A stretch of 64,000 bases of DNA from Lacibacter sp. H375 (GTDB lineage: Bacteria; Bacteroidota; Bacteroidia; Chitinophagales; Chitinophagaceae). Location of the stretch: positions 4,278,001 to 4,342,000 of the forward strand of contig NZ_JBBKTT010000001.1 of NCBI RefSeq assembly GCF_037892425.1. Direction: 5' to 3'. This document shows positions 14,072 to 22,558 of the stretch, one piece after another. The translations under genes and the position numbers were made by a program. The notes beneath the pieces were generated by a model. It made no database searches and was not told the origin of the DNA. It saw only the letters and a list, made by a program, of their open reading frames with translations. Each line of letters opens with the position of its first letter. Within the stretch, counting starts at the first letter, position 1.

Positions 14072-15274
14072 ATGCTTACGATAGGACTTATCAGAGAAGG
14101 AAAAACACCAGCCGATAACCGTGTGGCTCTCACCCCTGCCCAATGCAAGTGGGTTCATAAAAATACAAGCGATGTAAAGATCGTGGTGCAATCATCGCCC
14201 CAACGCTGTTTTACCGACAAAGAATACCGCTCAGCCGGTGTTGAAATAACCGAAGACATGACCCATTGTGATGTATTATTCGGTATTAAGGAAGTGCCCG
14301 TGGAAGAACTGATTCCCAACAAAACCTATCTCTTCTTTTCTCATACCAAAAAAGCACAGTTACATAACCAAAAACTGATGCGTGCCATGGTTGAAAAAAA
14401 AATCACTCTCATCGATTACGAATGTTTAACGCATGATGACGGACAACGCATCATCGGCTTTGGTTTTTTTGCAGGTATAGTGGGAGCTCACAATGGCATG
14501 ATGGCTTTTGGCAAACGTACAGGAGCCTTTAAGTTGGGTCGTGTAGGTGATGTGCGAGATTACCGTCAACTCATTCATACTTATTTTGGATTGAAGCTTC
14601 CGAAGATAAAAATTGCTATAACCGGCAGCGGTCGAGTGGCACATGGCTTACTGGAAATTATGAACCTGTTGGGTGTAAATGAAGTGGAACCGTTCGATTA
14701 TTTACATCGCCAATATGAATACCCGGTGTATGTACATTTGAAGGGTCGTGATCTGTACGAACGAAAAGATGATGGCACTTACAACCGTGATAACTTTCAC
14801 GAACATCCCGAAGAATATAAATGCAGCTTTTCTCCTTTTGTTAAGCAAACAGATATACTGTTGAACGGTGTTTATTGGGATAAAAGTATTCCTTCTTTGT
14901 TTTCACTGGATGAGTTTCGTAATGCGTCGTTCAAGATTCAGACCATTGCTGATATAACTAATGACACTGGTGGTTCTATTCCCATCAATATCGGAGATTC
15001 AACGATTGCTGATCCTGTTTACGGAGTTGATAAAATTACGCTGCAGAAAACAGCACCATACTTACCCACTTCTGTTGATGTGATGGCTGTTGGCAATTTG
15101 CCCAATGAATTACCAAGAGATGCTTCCCGTTATTTTGGCGAACAACTCATTAAGTATGTATTGGAAGATCTGGTAAAAGGCGGCTCTACAATATTAAATC
15201 GTGCAACGATGTTGAAAGCAGGTGTATTAACAGATGAGTATGATTACCTGAAAGAATATGCGGGTGTGAAATAA
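14072..15274 (+). CDS. NAD(P)-dependent oxidoreductase, alanine dehydrogenase/PNT family (saccharopine dehydrogenase-like)
   Basis: 400 residues. The N-terminal AlaDH/PNT domain has IGLIREGKTPADNRVALTPAQC (residues 3-24) and later YLFFSHTKKAQ and LIDYECLT. The Rossmann domain begins at IAITGSGRVAHGLLEIMNLLGV (about residues 176-197). The downstream ADITNDTGGSIPINIGDSTIADPVYG resembles lysine-forming saccharopine dehydrogenase (Lys1) more than alanine dehydrogenase. It probably oxidises or forms an amino acid-derived secondary amine with NAD; the substrate is not certain. It stands alone, and its stop codon is followed at once by a word-repeat array. Confidence 0.82.
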   Translation: MLTIGLIREGKTPADNRVALTPAQCKWVHKNTSDVKIVVQSSPQRCFTDKEYRSAGVEITEDMTHCDVLFGIKEVPVEELIPNKTYLFFSHTKKAQLHNQKLMRAMVEKKITLIDYECLTHDDGQRIIGFGFFAGIVGAHNGMMAFGKRTGAFKLGRVGDVRDYRQLIHTYFGLKLPKIKIAITGSGRVAHGLLEIMNLLGVNEVEPFDYLHRQYEYPVYVHLKGRDLYERKDDGTYNRDNFHEHPEEYKCSFSPFVKQTDILLNGVYWDKSIPSLFSLDEFRNASFKIQTIADITNDTGGSIPINIGDSTIADPVYGVDKITLQKTAPYLPTSVDVMAVGNLPNELPRDASRYFGEQLIKYVLEDLVKGGSTILNRATMLKAGVLTDEYDYLKEYAGVK

Positions 15275-15300
15275 TGTACGATGTAAGATGTACGAAATAC
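15274..15300. repeat. Degenerate word array, GTACATC family
   Basis: Read on the complement it is GTATTTC, GTACATC, TTACATC, GTACAT: the same words as at 1206-1239. It begins on the last base of the dehydrogenase stop codon. Confidence 0.6.
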
Positions 15301-15307
15301 GCTACCA

Positions 15308-15331
15308 CGTCAACAGTTGCAAACCCTGACG
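15308..15331. repeat. Hairpin element related to 3983-4007
   Basis: CGTCA (15308-15312) pairs with TGACG (15327-15331). Together with the flanking GCGGTTAAAC it aligns over about 30 bases with the complement of 3978-4007 with few changes. It lies between convergent genes and may act as a terminator. Confidence 0.45.
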
Positions 15332-15345
15332 GCGGTTAAACGAAT

Positions 15346-16068
15346 TTATAAATACAAATAGTAATCTTTCAACAAGTTTACAAATCCATTTGTATATTGA
15401 TTGTTTTCATCTTTGATCGCAAGTTCTTCGACAGTCGGTTCTGTTTTCGTTCTGCTGAACCATAACATCGAACGAAAATAACCGTGCTTTACAGATTGCT
15501 TTACCTTCACATGAGTTTGAAGATGAAGATTGGTTGCTTTCGCTAAATCTATCATTCTTTCTGAACGTCCATAAGGAAGTAAAACTGCGAAGCTTCCATC
15601 GTCGGCTAAATTCAAATCAACTACTTGCACTAATTCATCCAGTTTCAATCCCTCATCGTGCATGGCGACGTTACGATTTGCAGCACCTGATTTTAAATCG
15701 CCTTCATAAAAAGGCGGATTGGAAATAATAAGATCATACTTCTTCGTAAAACTGAATTGTTTTACATCTGCATGAAACAACTGCAATCGTTCTTTCCAGG
15801 GTGAAACTTCAATATTTTCTTTCGCCTGATCGTACGATGGTTCATCAATTTCAATTCCATCGATCAATACATCAGACTTTTGTACAATCATCAACATCAG
15901 TAATCCTGTTCCTGCACCAATGTCTAACGCACTTTTCACTTTCAACTTTTCACTTTCAACTTTGCTTGCTACCCACGCTCCAAACAAACAACTATCAGTA
16001 CTTACTTTCAACGCAGCCTTTTCCTGCTGAACAATAAATTGTTTGAATTGAAAATAATTATTAGGCAT
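15346..16068 (-). CDS. trmN6: tRNA1(Val) adenine-37 N6-methyltransferase
   Basis: 240 residues from the ATG at 16068; the longer frame to 16134 runs through a repeat array. TrmN6/YfiC features: FKQFIVQQEKAALKVSTDSCLFGAW (about residues 8-32), SAM-binding LDIGAGTG (48-55), acidic strand end GIEID, and catalytic motif NPPF in IISNPPFYEGDLKSG. It methylates N6 of A37 in tRNA-Val. Residues 36-46 (KVESEKLKVKS) just before the SAM motif are encoded by a tandem word repeat and form a charged insertion not expected there. Its start lies about 60 bases after the tsaD stop. Confidence 0.9.
   Translation of the reverse strand: MPNNYFQFKQFIVQQEKAALKVSTDSCLFGAWVASKVESEKLKVKSALDIGAGTGLLMLMIVQKSDVLIDGIEIDEPSYDQAKENIEVSPWKERLQLFHADVKQFSFTKKYDLIISNPPFYEGDLKSGAANRNVAMHDEGLKLDELVQVVDLNLADDGSFAVLLPYGRSERMIDLAKATNLHLQTHVKVKQSVKHGYFRSMLWFSRTKTEPTVEELAIKDENNQYTNGFVNLLKDYYLYL
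15931..15965. repeat. CTTTCAACTTTTCA word array inside trmN6
   Basis: The plus strand reads CTTTTCA, CTTTCAA, CTTTTCA, CTTTCAA, CTTTG: a 14-base unit twice over, in frame within trmN6. The same words make up the intergenic array at 4022-4058. Confidence 0.7.
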
Positions 16069-16074
16069 GAAGAA

Positions 16075-16104
16075 AGAGTGATGAGTAATGAACGATGAGT
16101 TAAG
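16075..16104. repeat. Degenerate word array, GATGAGTAATGA family
   Basis: GAGTGATGAGTAATGAACGATGAGTTAAG: the words GATGAG, TAATGA, CGATGAG in succession. It fills the gap between tsaD and trmN6 and would lie in the trmN6 leader. Confidence 0.5.
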
Positions 16105-16127
16105 ACTACCTGCTAAACACTTACAAA

Positions 16128-17168
16128 CTACCACTCCGCTCTTGCACTCGGCTGCACACTTAGTGAAGCAAAATCATTTGCCAGGAATTTATGATAAGCT
16201 GTAATAGCAATCATACCTGCATTATCAGTGCAATATTCAATCGAAGGGATAAACGTTTTCCAATGATACTTCTCGCCCATTTCTGTAAATGCTTTTCGTA
16301 GACCACTGTTGGCACTAACGCCACCAGCTAAACAAATTTGTGTAATGCCTGTTTGCTTGGATGCTTTCTTCAGTTTGTTGAGCAAGATCGAAACAATGCG
16401 TTGCTGAACTGATGCACAAATGTCATTCAGGTTATCAGCAATGAATTGTTTTTGCTCGGCTTCGCTTTTCAAAAACTCTTCTTTATAAACAAGGCTTGCT
16501 CCTGCATTACGAAGGAAATAGAGAATAGAAGTTTTCAATCCACTGAAACTGAAGTTGAGTTCAGGTATTTGCGGTTCAGGAAATTTAAACCGATCAGGAT
16601 TACCAAGCTGTGCATATTTATCGATCAATGGGCCGCCCGGATAAGGAAGTCCCAGTAACTTTGCTGTTTTATCAAATGCTTCGCCCGCTGCATCATCAAT
16701 TGTTTCGCCAAGCACTTTCATTTTCGTAGCGCTTTCGCATAACACAATTTGAGTATGCCCGCCACTTACTGTTAAACATAGAAAGGGAAAAGAAGGTTTT
16801 TCTTTGGGAATTAAGTTCGCCAACACATGCGCCTGCATATGATGCACTGCAATCAACGGAATATCCAATGCAAGTGATAACGATTTTGCAAACTGTGCGC
16901 CAACTAATAAAGAACCGATCAATCCCGGTGCTTGTGTAAATGCAACAGCATTCAGTTCTGTTTTCTCTATTCCTGCTTTCTTCAACGCCTCATCAACAAC
17001 GGGTACAATGTTCTGCATATGTGCCCGGCTAGCAAGCTCTGGCACCACTCCACCATATTGTTCATGTACAACCTGCGTAGCAATTATATTGGAAAGGATA
17101 ACCCCGTCACGGCAAACAGAAGCCGATGTTTCGTCGCAGGAAGATTCGATAGCGAGAATATTGATCAA
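16128..17168 (-). CDS. tsaD: tRNA N6-adenosine threonylcarbamoyltransferase
   Basis: 346 residues, full length. ILAIESSCDETSASV (residues 4-18), the metal-binding histidines H110 and H114 in HHMQAHVLA, SGGHTQIVL, GLPYPGGP, the FSFSGLKT block and CLAGGVSANSGLR are all present. TsaD transfers the threonylcarbamoyl group to A37 of tRNAs reading ANN codons, with TsaB and TsaE. The start codon appears to be TTG (complement of 17166-17168) and is immediately preceded by a word-repeat array, which may have replaced an original leader. It lies upstream of trmN6 on the same strand, so two A37 tRNA modification genes are neighbours. Confidence 0.95.
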   Translation of the reverse strand: MINILAIESSCDETSASVCRDGVILSNIIATQVVHEQYGGVVPELASRAHMQNIVPVVDEALKKAGIEKTELNAVAFTQAPGLIGSLLVGAQFAKSLSLALDIPLIAVHHMQAHVLANLIPKEKPSFPFLCLTVSGGHTQIVLCESATKMKVLGETIDDAAGEAFDKTAKLLGLPYPGGPLIDKYAQLGNPDRFKFPEPQIPELNFSFSGLKTSILYFLRNAGASLVYKEEFLKSEAEQKQFIADNLNDICASVQQRIVSILLNKLKKASKQTGITQICLAGGVSANSGLRKAFTEMGEKYHWKTFIPSIEYCTDNAGMIAITAYHKFLANDFASLSVQPSARAEW

Positions 17169-17169
17169 A

Positions 17170-17250
17170 ACAGGAATGAAGAATTAGGAATTAAAAATCA
17201 GAAATGCAAAAGTACAGCAACTGCCCTTTGTCATTTCTCATTATTCATTT
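17170..17250. repeat. Inverted pair of degenerate word arrays, GAATTAGGAATTA family
   Basis: The left part (17173-17207) reads GAATGAAGAATTAGGAATTAA then AAATCAGAAATGC. The complement of the right part (about 17229-17253) reads AAAAAATGAATAATGAG then AAATGAC. The arms align imperfectly around a short unrelated centre. They fill the gap between the permease stop and the tsaD start. Confidence 0.55.
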
Positions 17251-17251
17251 T

Positions 17252-18499
17252 TTATTTACTACGTATCGCTACTACAGGATCCATTTTTGCAGCAATAAAT
17301 GCAGGAATAATCCCTGCCAGTATCCCTGTAAGAATACAAACTGCGACAGCACCCAGAAATAAACCAATAGAGATAAATACTTTGAATTTAAATACAGCTG
17401 AAAGAAGAAATGTCAATCCGAATACCAGCGCTAACCCAATGATACCGCCCAGCACACAAAGGAACGCACTCTCCATCAGGAACTCTGCAAGAATAGTTCT
17501 GCGTTTGGCGCCAATAGCTTTCTTCAAACCAATAATGCTGGTACGTTCACGAACAGTTACGAACATGATATTGGCTACACCAAAAATTCCGACAATAAAC
17601 GAAAGGATCGTAATCGCAATACCGCCAATTGTCATCCCGTTAAATATAGAAGTGATTTGGGTAGCACCGCTGCTCACATCATTCAACGCAAAATTATCTT
17701 CCTGTTTGGGATTGAGTTTCCGTACGCTGCGCATTACACCACGCAATTCATTCTTCATATCTTCAGTCGGCACATTTTCTCTTCCTTTCACAATCATAAA
17801 ACCATCGCTGCGGCTTTCATTACCAATCTGGCTTGCAAAGCGGTAAGGAATTATGATCACGTTATCAAAATCCCAACCGCCCAAGAGGTTTTGACCTTGC
17901 TTTTTTAAAATACCCACCACATTTACTTTCCTGCCTTTGATATCTACATTCTTTCCCAAAGCATATTCTGCTTTATCAAACAATTTTTCAGCAACATTAT
18001 ATCCCATCACCACACTTGCCGTACCGTATTCAAATTCATTGGAAGAAAGATAACGTCCCCATCCTATTTCAACCGGTTGTATGATGCTGAATTCATCGGT
18101 TACTCCGTACCAACTCACAGTGGGGAGCGATACATCTTTATAATCAATAGAAGAGGAGTTAAAATAAGTATAGGCCACATTAGACGCCAGGGACATCCGC
18201 TGTTTTACAGGGGCCATTTCTTTGAACTTTGCATTAGGCCGGTTTACATATTTCCACCAGGGATATTCACCACCACCGCCCCATGGCCATTTCTGTACAT
18301 AAATGGTGTTATTACCAAACGACTTGAATTCGCTTTTAATACTGCTTTCAAGACTGCCCACCGTTGCCATTACACTGATGATGCAAAAAATACCAAACGT
18401 AATACCCAACAGGCTTAAAAAAGTCCGCAGTTTGTTCTTCCGTAACTCCTGAGTGGCAAACAGGAGGCTGTTCCAGAAAATTTCGAAGGTTTTACGCAT
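17252..18499 (-). CDS. MacB-type ABC transporter permease
   Basis: 415 residues from the ATG at 18499 (MRKTFEIFWNSL); the ORF extends ten codons further with no support. MacB/FtsX architecture: helix 1 (about residues 28-50, LLGITFGIFCIISVMATV), a large periplasmic MacB_PCD domain (about 55-280), then three helices (about 288-315, 345-365, 378-405). The conserved RTSIIGLKKAIGAKRRTIL coupling region and the ending AAKMDPVVAIRSK are present. It forms an exporter or mechanotransmission complex with a separate ATPase that is not in the window. A promoter with both boxes sits directly before the start. Confidence 0.87.
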   Translation of the reverse strand: MRKTFEIFWNSLLFATQELRKNKLRTFLSLLGITFGIFCIISVMATVGSLESSIKSEFKSFGNNTIYVQKWPWGGGGEYPWWKYVNRPNAKFKEMAPVKQRMSLASNVAYTYFNSSSIDYKDVSLPTVSWYGVTDEFSIIQPVEIGWGRYLSSNEFEYGTASVVMGYNVAEKLFDKAEYALGKNVDIKGRKVNVVGILKKQGQNLLGGWDFDNVIIIPYRFASQIGNESRSDGFMIVKGRENVPTEDMKNELRGVMRSVRKLNPKQEDNFALNDVSSGATQITSIFNGMTIGGIAITILSFIVGIFGVANIMFVTVRERTSIIGLKKAIGAKRRTILAEFLMESAFLCVLGGIIGLALVFGLTFLLSAVFKFKVFISIGLFLGAVAVCILTGILAGIIPAFIAAKMDPVVAIRSK

Positions 18500-18502
18500 A
18501 CC

Positions 18503-18532
18503 CAAATTTATACTGATTTGTCGATGCACAAA
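18503..18532 (-). promoter_or_regulatory. Promoter with -33 and -7 boxes, leaderless
   Basis: The minus strand has TTTG (18529-18532), 18 bases, then TAAATTTG (18503-18510), which fits TTTG-N18/19-TAnnTTTG. The -7 box ends only 3 bases before the ATG at 18499, so the mRNA should be leaderless or nearly so. Confidence 0.65.
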
Positions 18533-18565
18533 GAAAATTGTTACAAATGGAAGCGCTTGGCGGCT

Positions 18566-18573
18566 TACCTTTG
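18566..18573 (+). promoter_or_regulatory. -7 box of prfC
   Basis: TACCTTTG followed by GCGGG is an exact TAnnTTTG match. The leader of about 80 bases contains the inverted word array at 18591-18652. Confidence 0.55.
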
Positions 18574-18590
18574 CGGGCTTAAAAAGGCCG

Positions 18591-18652
18591 ATAGTTCATA
18601 GTTAATAGTCTTAAACGACCCTATTACCCATGAACTATGAACCATGAACTTC
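18591..18652. repeat. Inverted word array, ATGAACTATGAACC family, in the prfC leader
   Basis: Left 18591-18610 reads ATAGTTCATAGTTAATAGTC. Right 18621-18652 reads CTATTACCCATGAAC, TATGAAC, CATGAACT. The two sides are imperfect complements and can form a hairpin. The right side contains the ATG at 18644, an alternative prfC start. Confidence 0.6.
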
Positions 18653-18655
18653 GAC

Positions 18656-20248
18656 ATGAAATTTACAAACGAAATCAATCGCCGCCGCACATTCGCCATC
18701 ATCTCTCACCCGGATGCCGGTAAAACAACGCTTACAGAGAAGTTGCTCTTGTTTGGTGGCGCTATCCAGGTGGCGGGTGCCGTAAAAAGCAATAAGATTA
18801 AGAAACACGCAACGAGTGATTTTATGGAAATCGAACGGCAGCGTGGTATCTCAGTGGCTACATCGGTAATGACCTTTGAATACAACGGCATTCTCATTAA
18901 TCTCTTAGATACTCCCGGTCACAAGGACTTTGCAGAAGATACTTATCGTACGCTTACAGCTGTTGACAGTGTTATTCTTGTGATCGATAGTGTGAATGGT
19001 GTGGAAGATCAAACCCGTCGTTTGATGGAAGTGTGTCGCATGCGTGATACTCCGGTGATCGTATTTATCAACAAAATGGATCGTGATGGAAAGAACCGTT
19101 TTGATCTGCTGGAAGAAGTGGAGAAAGAACTGAATCTTCATCTTCACCCCATGACATGGCCAATCAACAGCGGTAAAGAATTTAAGGGCGTGTACGATCT
19201 CGATAAAAAATCATTGGTTCTTTTTACGCCCAACACAAAAGCAAGTGATGAAGATGTGGTAGAGATCAAAGATCTGTCTGCAACTATACTTGATGAAAAA
19301 GTGGGCGAGATCGATGCGAAGACATTACGGGAAGATGTGGAGCTGGTAGATGGCGTATATGGTGACCTTGATACAGCACAATACCTGAAAGGAAAGGTAG
19401 CACCTGTTTTCTTTGGTAGTGCTGTAAACAACTTTGGTGTGAAGGAAATGCTTGATACGTTCATCCGTATTGCTCCATTACCACAAAGCCGTGAAACTTC
19501 TACACGTCATTTAGATGTGCAGGAAGATAAATTCAGCGGATTTATATTTAAGATCCACGCCAACCTTGATCCGAAACACAGAGATCGCATTGCATTTCTC
19601 CGTGTATGCAGTGGCAAATTTGAGCGTAACAAATATTTTCATCATGTACGGATGGATAAGGATGTGCGTTTCAGCAATCCTTATTCGTTCATGGCAAGGC
19701 AGAAAGATGTCATTGAAGAAGCTTTTCCGGGCGATGTAGTTGGTTTATTTGATACGGGTAACTTTAAAATTGGTGATACCCTAACTGAAGGAGAAAATTT
19801 TTACTTCACTGGTATTCCTTCGTTCTCTCCGGAATTATTTAAAGAAGTAGTGAATAAAGATCCGATGAAGACAAAGCAGCTGGAGAAAGGTTTGATGCAG
19901 TTGACAGATGAAGGTGTTGCACAGTTATTCACACAGTTTGGCGGCAATAAAAAGATCATTGGTTGTGTGGGCGAACTTCAGTTTGAAGTAATTCAATATC
20001 GTTTGCTGCAGGAATATGGTGCCAGTGCTGAGTTCAGGGCAATGCCTTACTACAAAGCCTGCTGGATCACCAGCAAGGATCAAAAAAAGCTGGATGATTT
20101 CACCCGTTTTAAAACAAACAATATTGCAGCGGATAAAGACGGGCATTTAGTATACCTGGCGCAGAGTGAATGGTTCTTAAATACAGAGCGGCAGAATAAT
20201 CCAGATATTGAGTTTCACTTTACGAGTGAGATACATAAAGAGAATTAA
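18656..20248 (+). CDS. prfC: Peptide chain release factor 3
   Basis: 530 residues from the ATG at 18656, which gives the family opening [24 protein letters not shown]; an in-frame ATG at 18644 lies in a repeat. The GTPase domain (about residues 8-270) has [10 protein letters not shown] (17-26, P-loop), [16 protein letters not shown] (G3) and NKMD (G4). Domains II and III follow with [19 protein letters not shown] and the RF3-typical C-terminus. RF3 recycles RF1/RF2 from the ribosome after termination using GTP. The motif [14 protein letters not shown] separates RF3 from EF-G. It is monocistronic. Confidence 0.96.
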   Translation: MKFTNEINRRRTFAIISHPDAGKTTLTEKLLLFGGAIQVAGAVKSNKIKKHATSDFMEIERQRGISVATSVMTFEYNGILINLLDTPGHKDFAEDTYRTLTAVDSVILVIDSVNGVEDQTRRLMEVCRMRDTPVIVFINKMDRDGKNRFDLLEEVEKELNLHLHPMTWPINSGKEFKGVYDLDKKSLVLFTPNTKASDEDVVEIKDLSATILDEKVGEIDAKTLREDVELVDGVYGDLDTAQYLKGKVAPVFFGSAVNNFGVKEMLDTFIRIAPLPQSRETSTRHLDVQEDKFSGFIFKIHANLDPKHRDRIAFLRVCSGKFERNKYFHHVRMDKDVRFSNPYSFMARQKDVIEEAFPGDVVGLFDTGNFKIGDTLTEGENFYFTGIPSFSPELFKEVVNKDPMKTKQLEKGLMQLTDEGVAQLFTQFGGNKKIIGCVGELQFEVIQYRLLQEYGASAEFRAMPYYKACWITSKDQKKLDDFTRFKTNNIAADKDGHLVYLAQSEWFLNTERQNNPDIEFHFTSEIHKEN

Positions 20249-20252
20249 GTTG

Positions 20253-20334
20253 GTCGGTACTGTTGAAAACCGTCAGACCATTTAAGTATAACTGATTTTC
20301 ATTTTACGTCTGACAGCCTCATGGCCGTGCCGAC
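20253..20334. repeat. Imperfect inverted repeat after prfC
   Basis: Left arm 20253-20278 starts GTCGGTAC and ends GTCAGAC. The complement of the right arm 20308-20334 starts GTCGGCAC and ends GTCAGAC. The terminal 7-8 bases match while the middle diverges. It may terminate prfC or be a dispersed palindromic element. Confidence 0.5.
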
Positions 20335-20347
20335 GAAATAAAATACG

Positions 20348-20875
20348 ATGATCCTCTTCGAATCAGAACGTTTATACGTGCAACCTTATACAAAGGATGA
20401 TGCGGATATTTTCTTTGTATTGAATGGCGATGCGGAGATCATGCAGTATATCCGTGAGCCAAAAACGAAAGAACAAAGTGATGCGTTTCTCGAAGAGAAC
20501 CTGAAATTTTATAACGATCATCCCGGGCTTGGACGATTTGCTGTGTTTACAAAAGATGATAACAGTTTTGCCGGCTCCTTCTCACTCCTGTCAATCGACA
20601 ACAGCGAAAATATTCATCTTGGTTATGCATTGCTGAAACCTTTTCATGGACAAGGATTAGCAACAGAGTTGGTAAAGGCTTCGTTTGATTATGTATTCAG
20701 CACAATTCCAAATGGTAAAGTGCAGGCATTGACAGTTGCTGAAAATATCGGTTCACAAAAAGTATTGTTGAAATGCGGGTTTACGTTTATGACCACAATG
20801 GATCACGAGGGTGATGAAGTAATGGTGTATGAGTTGGCAAGAAACAAGGCACAAGATTCAAGTAACAAGGCTTAG
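20348..20875 (+). CDS. GNAT family N-acetyltransferase
   Basis: 175 residues, RimJ/RimL-like GNAT. ESERLYVQPYTKDDAD opens the fold (residues 5-20). IHLGYALLKPFHGQGLATELVKASFDYVF (about residues 91-119) contains the acetyl-CoA loop (Q/R-x-x-G-x-G/A as HGQGLA). LTVAENIGSQKVLLKCGF matches the N-x-x-S motif near the end. It probably acetylates an amine on a small molecule or protein N-terminus; the substrate is unknown. The C-terminal tail NKAQDSSNKA is low in complexity and probably not part of the fold. Confidence 0.87.
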   Translation: MILFESERLYVQPYTKDDADIFFVLNGDAEIMQYIREPKTKEQSDAFLEENLKFYNDHPGLGRFAVFTKDDNSFAGSFSLLSIDNSENIHLGYALLKPFHGQGLATELVKASFDYVFSTIPNGKVQALTVAENIGSQKVLLKCGFTFMTTMDHEGDEVMVYELARNKAQDSSNKA

Positions 20876-20887
20876 AACTCACCGTTA

Positions 20888-20920
20888 AAGGAAATCCTAA
20901 ATCAGCTATCTAAAATCAAC
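20888..20920. repeat. Degenerate word array, CTAAATC family
   Basis: AAATCCTAAATCAGCTATCTAAAATCAACC lies between convergent genes. The same words (CTAAAATC, CTAAATC) recur at 21543-21556, 38620-38660 and 56536-56660. Confidence 0.5.
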
Positions 20921-20927
20921 CCTGCGG

Positions 20928-21443
20928 TTAAACCTTCCCTATCTTCTCCATCATCTTCTCCACTAACTTATAAGTAGCAGGGCAATACTCTACATTTTGT
21001 TTGTACACATGCACCCACTCTGTAAAATTCTTTTTGGTGTGATGAGGAAACGTAGCACAATCAACAGGACGTATCTCGTAAATAGAGCACTTGTTATCGG
21101 TTAAGTTGAGGAACTGGCAAGGTTGTTTTTTATTCATCATATCACCTGTGCTGCGTTCTTTGTACAACCACTTTGCAGTAAACTCTTCCGGTGTTTGATC
21201 GAAGTGAGCAGAGATGCGTTTAATATCCTGCTTGGTAAAAGTAGGCGTCATGGTTTTGCAGCAATTTGCACATGAAAGGCAATCTGTTTCAGCCCACACT
21301 TCCTTATCCATTTCCTTTGCTATTTTATCAACGCCTTTTGGCTTTACTGTTTCCAAACGGGTAAGAAAATAACGGAAACGGCGACGGTTAGTATTCATTA
21401 AACGTTTGAAGAAAGGAAGATGCATGGGTTTCGACGATTGCAT
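20928..21443 (-). CDS. YkgJ-family cysteine cluster protein
   Basis: 171 residues from the ATG at 21443; the longer frame to 21524 is an artefact of the upstream word array. The metal-binding cysteines are in CLSCANCCKTMTP, CQFL, CSIYEIRPVDCATFP and the late CPA, which match the YkgJ (CxxCxxCC ... C ... C) zinc or Fe-S cluster family. An N-terminal basic helix (RRRFRYFLTRLETVKPKG) precedes the cluster. The family's role is unproven; relatives bind a metal cluster and some are annotated as Fe-S oxidoreductases. It is divergent from xerD. Confidence 0.88.
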   Translation of the reverse strand: MQSSKPMHLPFFKRLMNTNRRRFRYFLTRLETVKPKGVDKIAKEMDKEVWAETDCLSCANCCKTMTPTFTKQDIKRISAHFDQTPEEFTAKWLYKERSTGDMMNKKQPCQFLNLTDNKCSIYEIRPVDCATFPHHTKKNFTEWVHVYKQNVEYCPATYKLVEKMMEKIGKV

Positions 21444-21476
21444 ACCAGAATTGATTAGTAAGCAGCGAATATAATG

Positions 21477-21556
21477 AGCAATTGGCAATTGACAATAAGC
21501 AAAGGAGGAATAGGCAATTGCCACAAGTTAATTGGCAATCGAAAATCTAAAATCAA
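21477..21556. repeat. Word arrays GGCAATTG and CTAAAATC between YkgJ and xerD
   Basis: 21477-21542 contains CAATTGGCAATTGACAAT, GGCAATTGCC and AATTGGCAATC separated by AGCAAAGGAGGAATA. It is directly followed by AAAATCTAAAATCAAAAAC (to 21559). Two word families are thus stacked in one divergent promoter region. Confidence 0.6.
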
Positions 21557-21594
21557 AAACTTCTTACCTTCCAAACTTCAATCGTGTTAGTATT

Positions 21595-22500
21595 ATGTGG
21601 GATCCGTATAAGAAAGGATTTAAAGCTTACCTGCAACTTGAACGTTCGCTGAGTGAAAACTCGGTGGAAGCTTACCTGCATGATGTGGAGATGCTTACGC
21701 AGTACCTGCAATCAACAAGTGATCTAAAGAACCCATCTGAACTTTTGTTGAAAGATCTGCAGCAGTTCATTAAATGGATCGCTGAGTTGGGTATGAGTCC
21801 GGGCAGCCAGGCAAGGATCATCTCCGGACTTCGGCAATTCTATAAATACTGTTTGCTGGAACAGATCAGCACAACCGACCCCACAGCTTTACTTGAAGCA
21901 CCGAAGCTGAAACGAAGTTTACCCGATACATTGAGTTATGAAGAGATCGAAAGCATGATCAACAAGATCGATCTCAGCAAACCTGAAGGTGGCCGCAACA
22001 AAGCCATTCTTGAAACCATGTACAGTTGTGGTTTACGTGTAAGTGAAGTAGTGAATCTGAAACTTTCCAATCTTCATCTTGATGTAGGTTTCATTCGTGT
22101 GATTGGTAAAGGTGATAAAGAACGCCTGGTGCCGATTGGCAGCAGCGCTATTAAGTACATAACCATCTATGTAAATAATATACGTGTACACGTGCAGCCG
22201 AAAAAAGGAAAAGACGATTTTGTTTTTCTCAACAGGTATGGCAGTGAGTTAACTAGAGTCATGATCTTCCTCATCATAAAACAACTGGCAGCTCAGGCAG
22301 GTATTACAAAAAACATTTCACCACATACCTTCCGTCATTCATTTGCCACACACCTTGTAGAAGGCGGTGCCGATCTGCGTGCAGTGCAGGAAATGCTGGG
22401 ACACGAAAGTATTACCACCACTGAAATTTATACTCATCTCGACAGGGAATATCTTCGCAAAACGTTGGAGAAATATCATCCAGGATTTGGCAAAAAATAA
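21595..22500 (+). CDS. xerD: Site-specific tyrosine recombinase XerD
   Basis: 301 residues from the ATG at 21595, giving the normal N-terminus MWDPYKKGFKAYLQLERSLS; the upstream extension is repeat sequence. The N-terminal core-binding domain is about residues 5-95. Catalytic residues: R148 (CGLRVSE), K172 (GKGDKER), H244 and R247 (HTFRHSF), H270 (LGHES) and Y279 (TTEIYTH). XerD and XerC resolve chromosome dimers at dif near the division septum. Length, complete catalytic set and position away from any mobile gene support the housekeeping enzyme rather than an integrase. Confidence 0.92.
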   Translation: MWDPYKKGFKAYLQLERSLSENSVEAYLHDVEMLTQYLQSTSDLKNPSELLLKDLQQFIKWIAELGMSPGSQARIISGLRQFYKYCLLEQISTTDPTALLEAPKLKRSLPDTLSYEEIESMINKIDLSKPEGGRNKAILETMYSCGLRVSEVVNLKLSNLHLDVGFIRVIGKGDKERLVPIGSSAIKYITIYVNNIRVHVQPKKGKDDFVFLNRYGSELTRVMIFLIIKQLAAQAGITKNISPHTFRHSFATHLVEGGADLRAVQEMLGHESITTTEIYTHLDREYLRKTLEKYHPGFGKK

Positions 22501-22558
22501 TCAACCGTTCAAATCTGTTTCTTTGGATTCCTGATGTGTTGTAATTATATTTAGCAAT

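Noticed and set aside
16932-17846. 304-residue plus-strand open frame
   Set aside because: It runs antisense across tsaD and the MacB-type permease, both of which have clear conserved motifs; its translation has no coding character.
21595-22500. Phage or island integrase
   Set aside because: The recombinase has the length and motifs of XerD and no mobile genes or att repeats around it.
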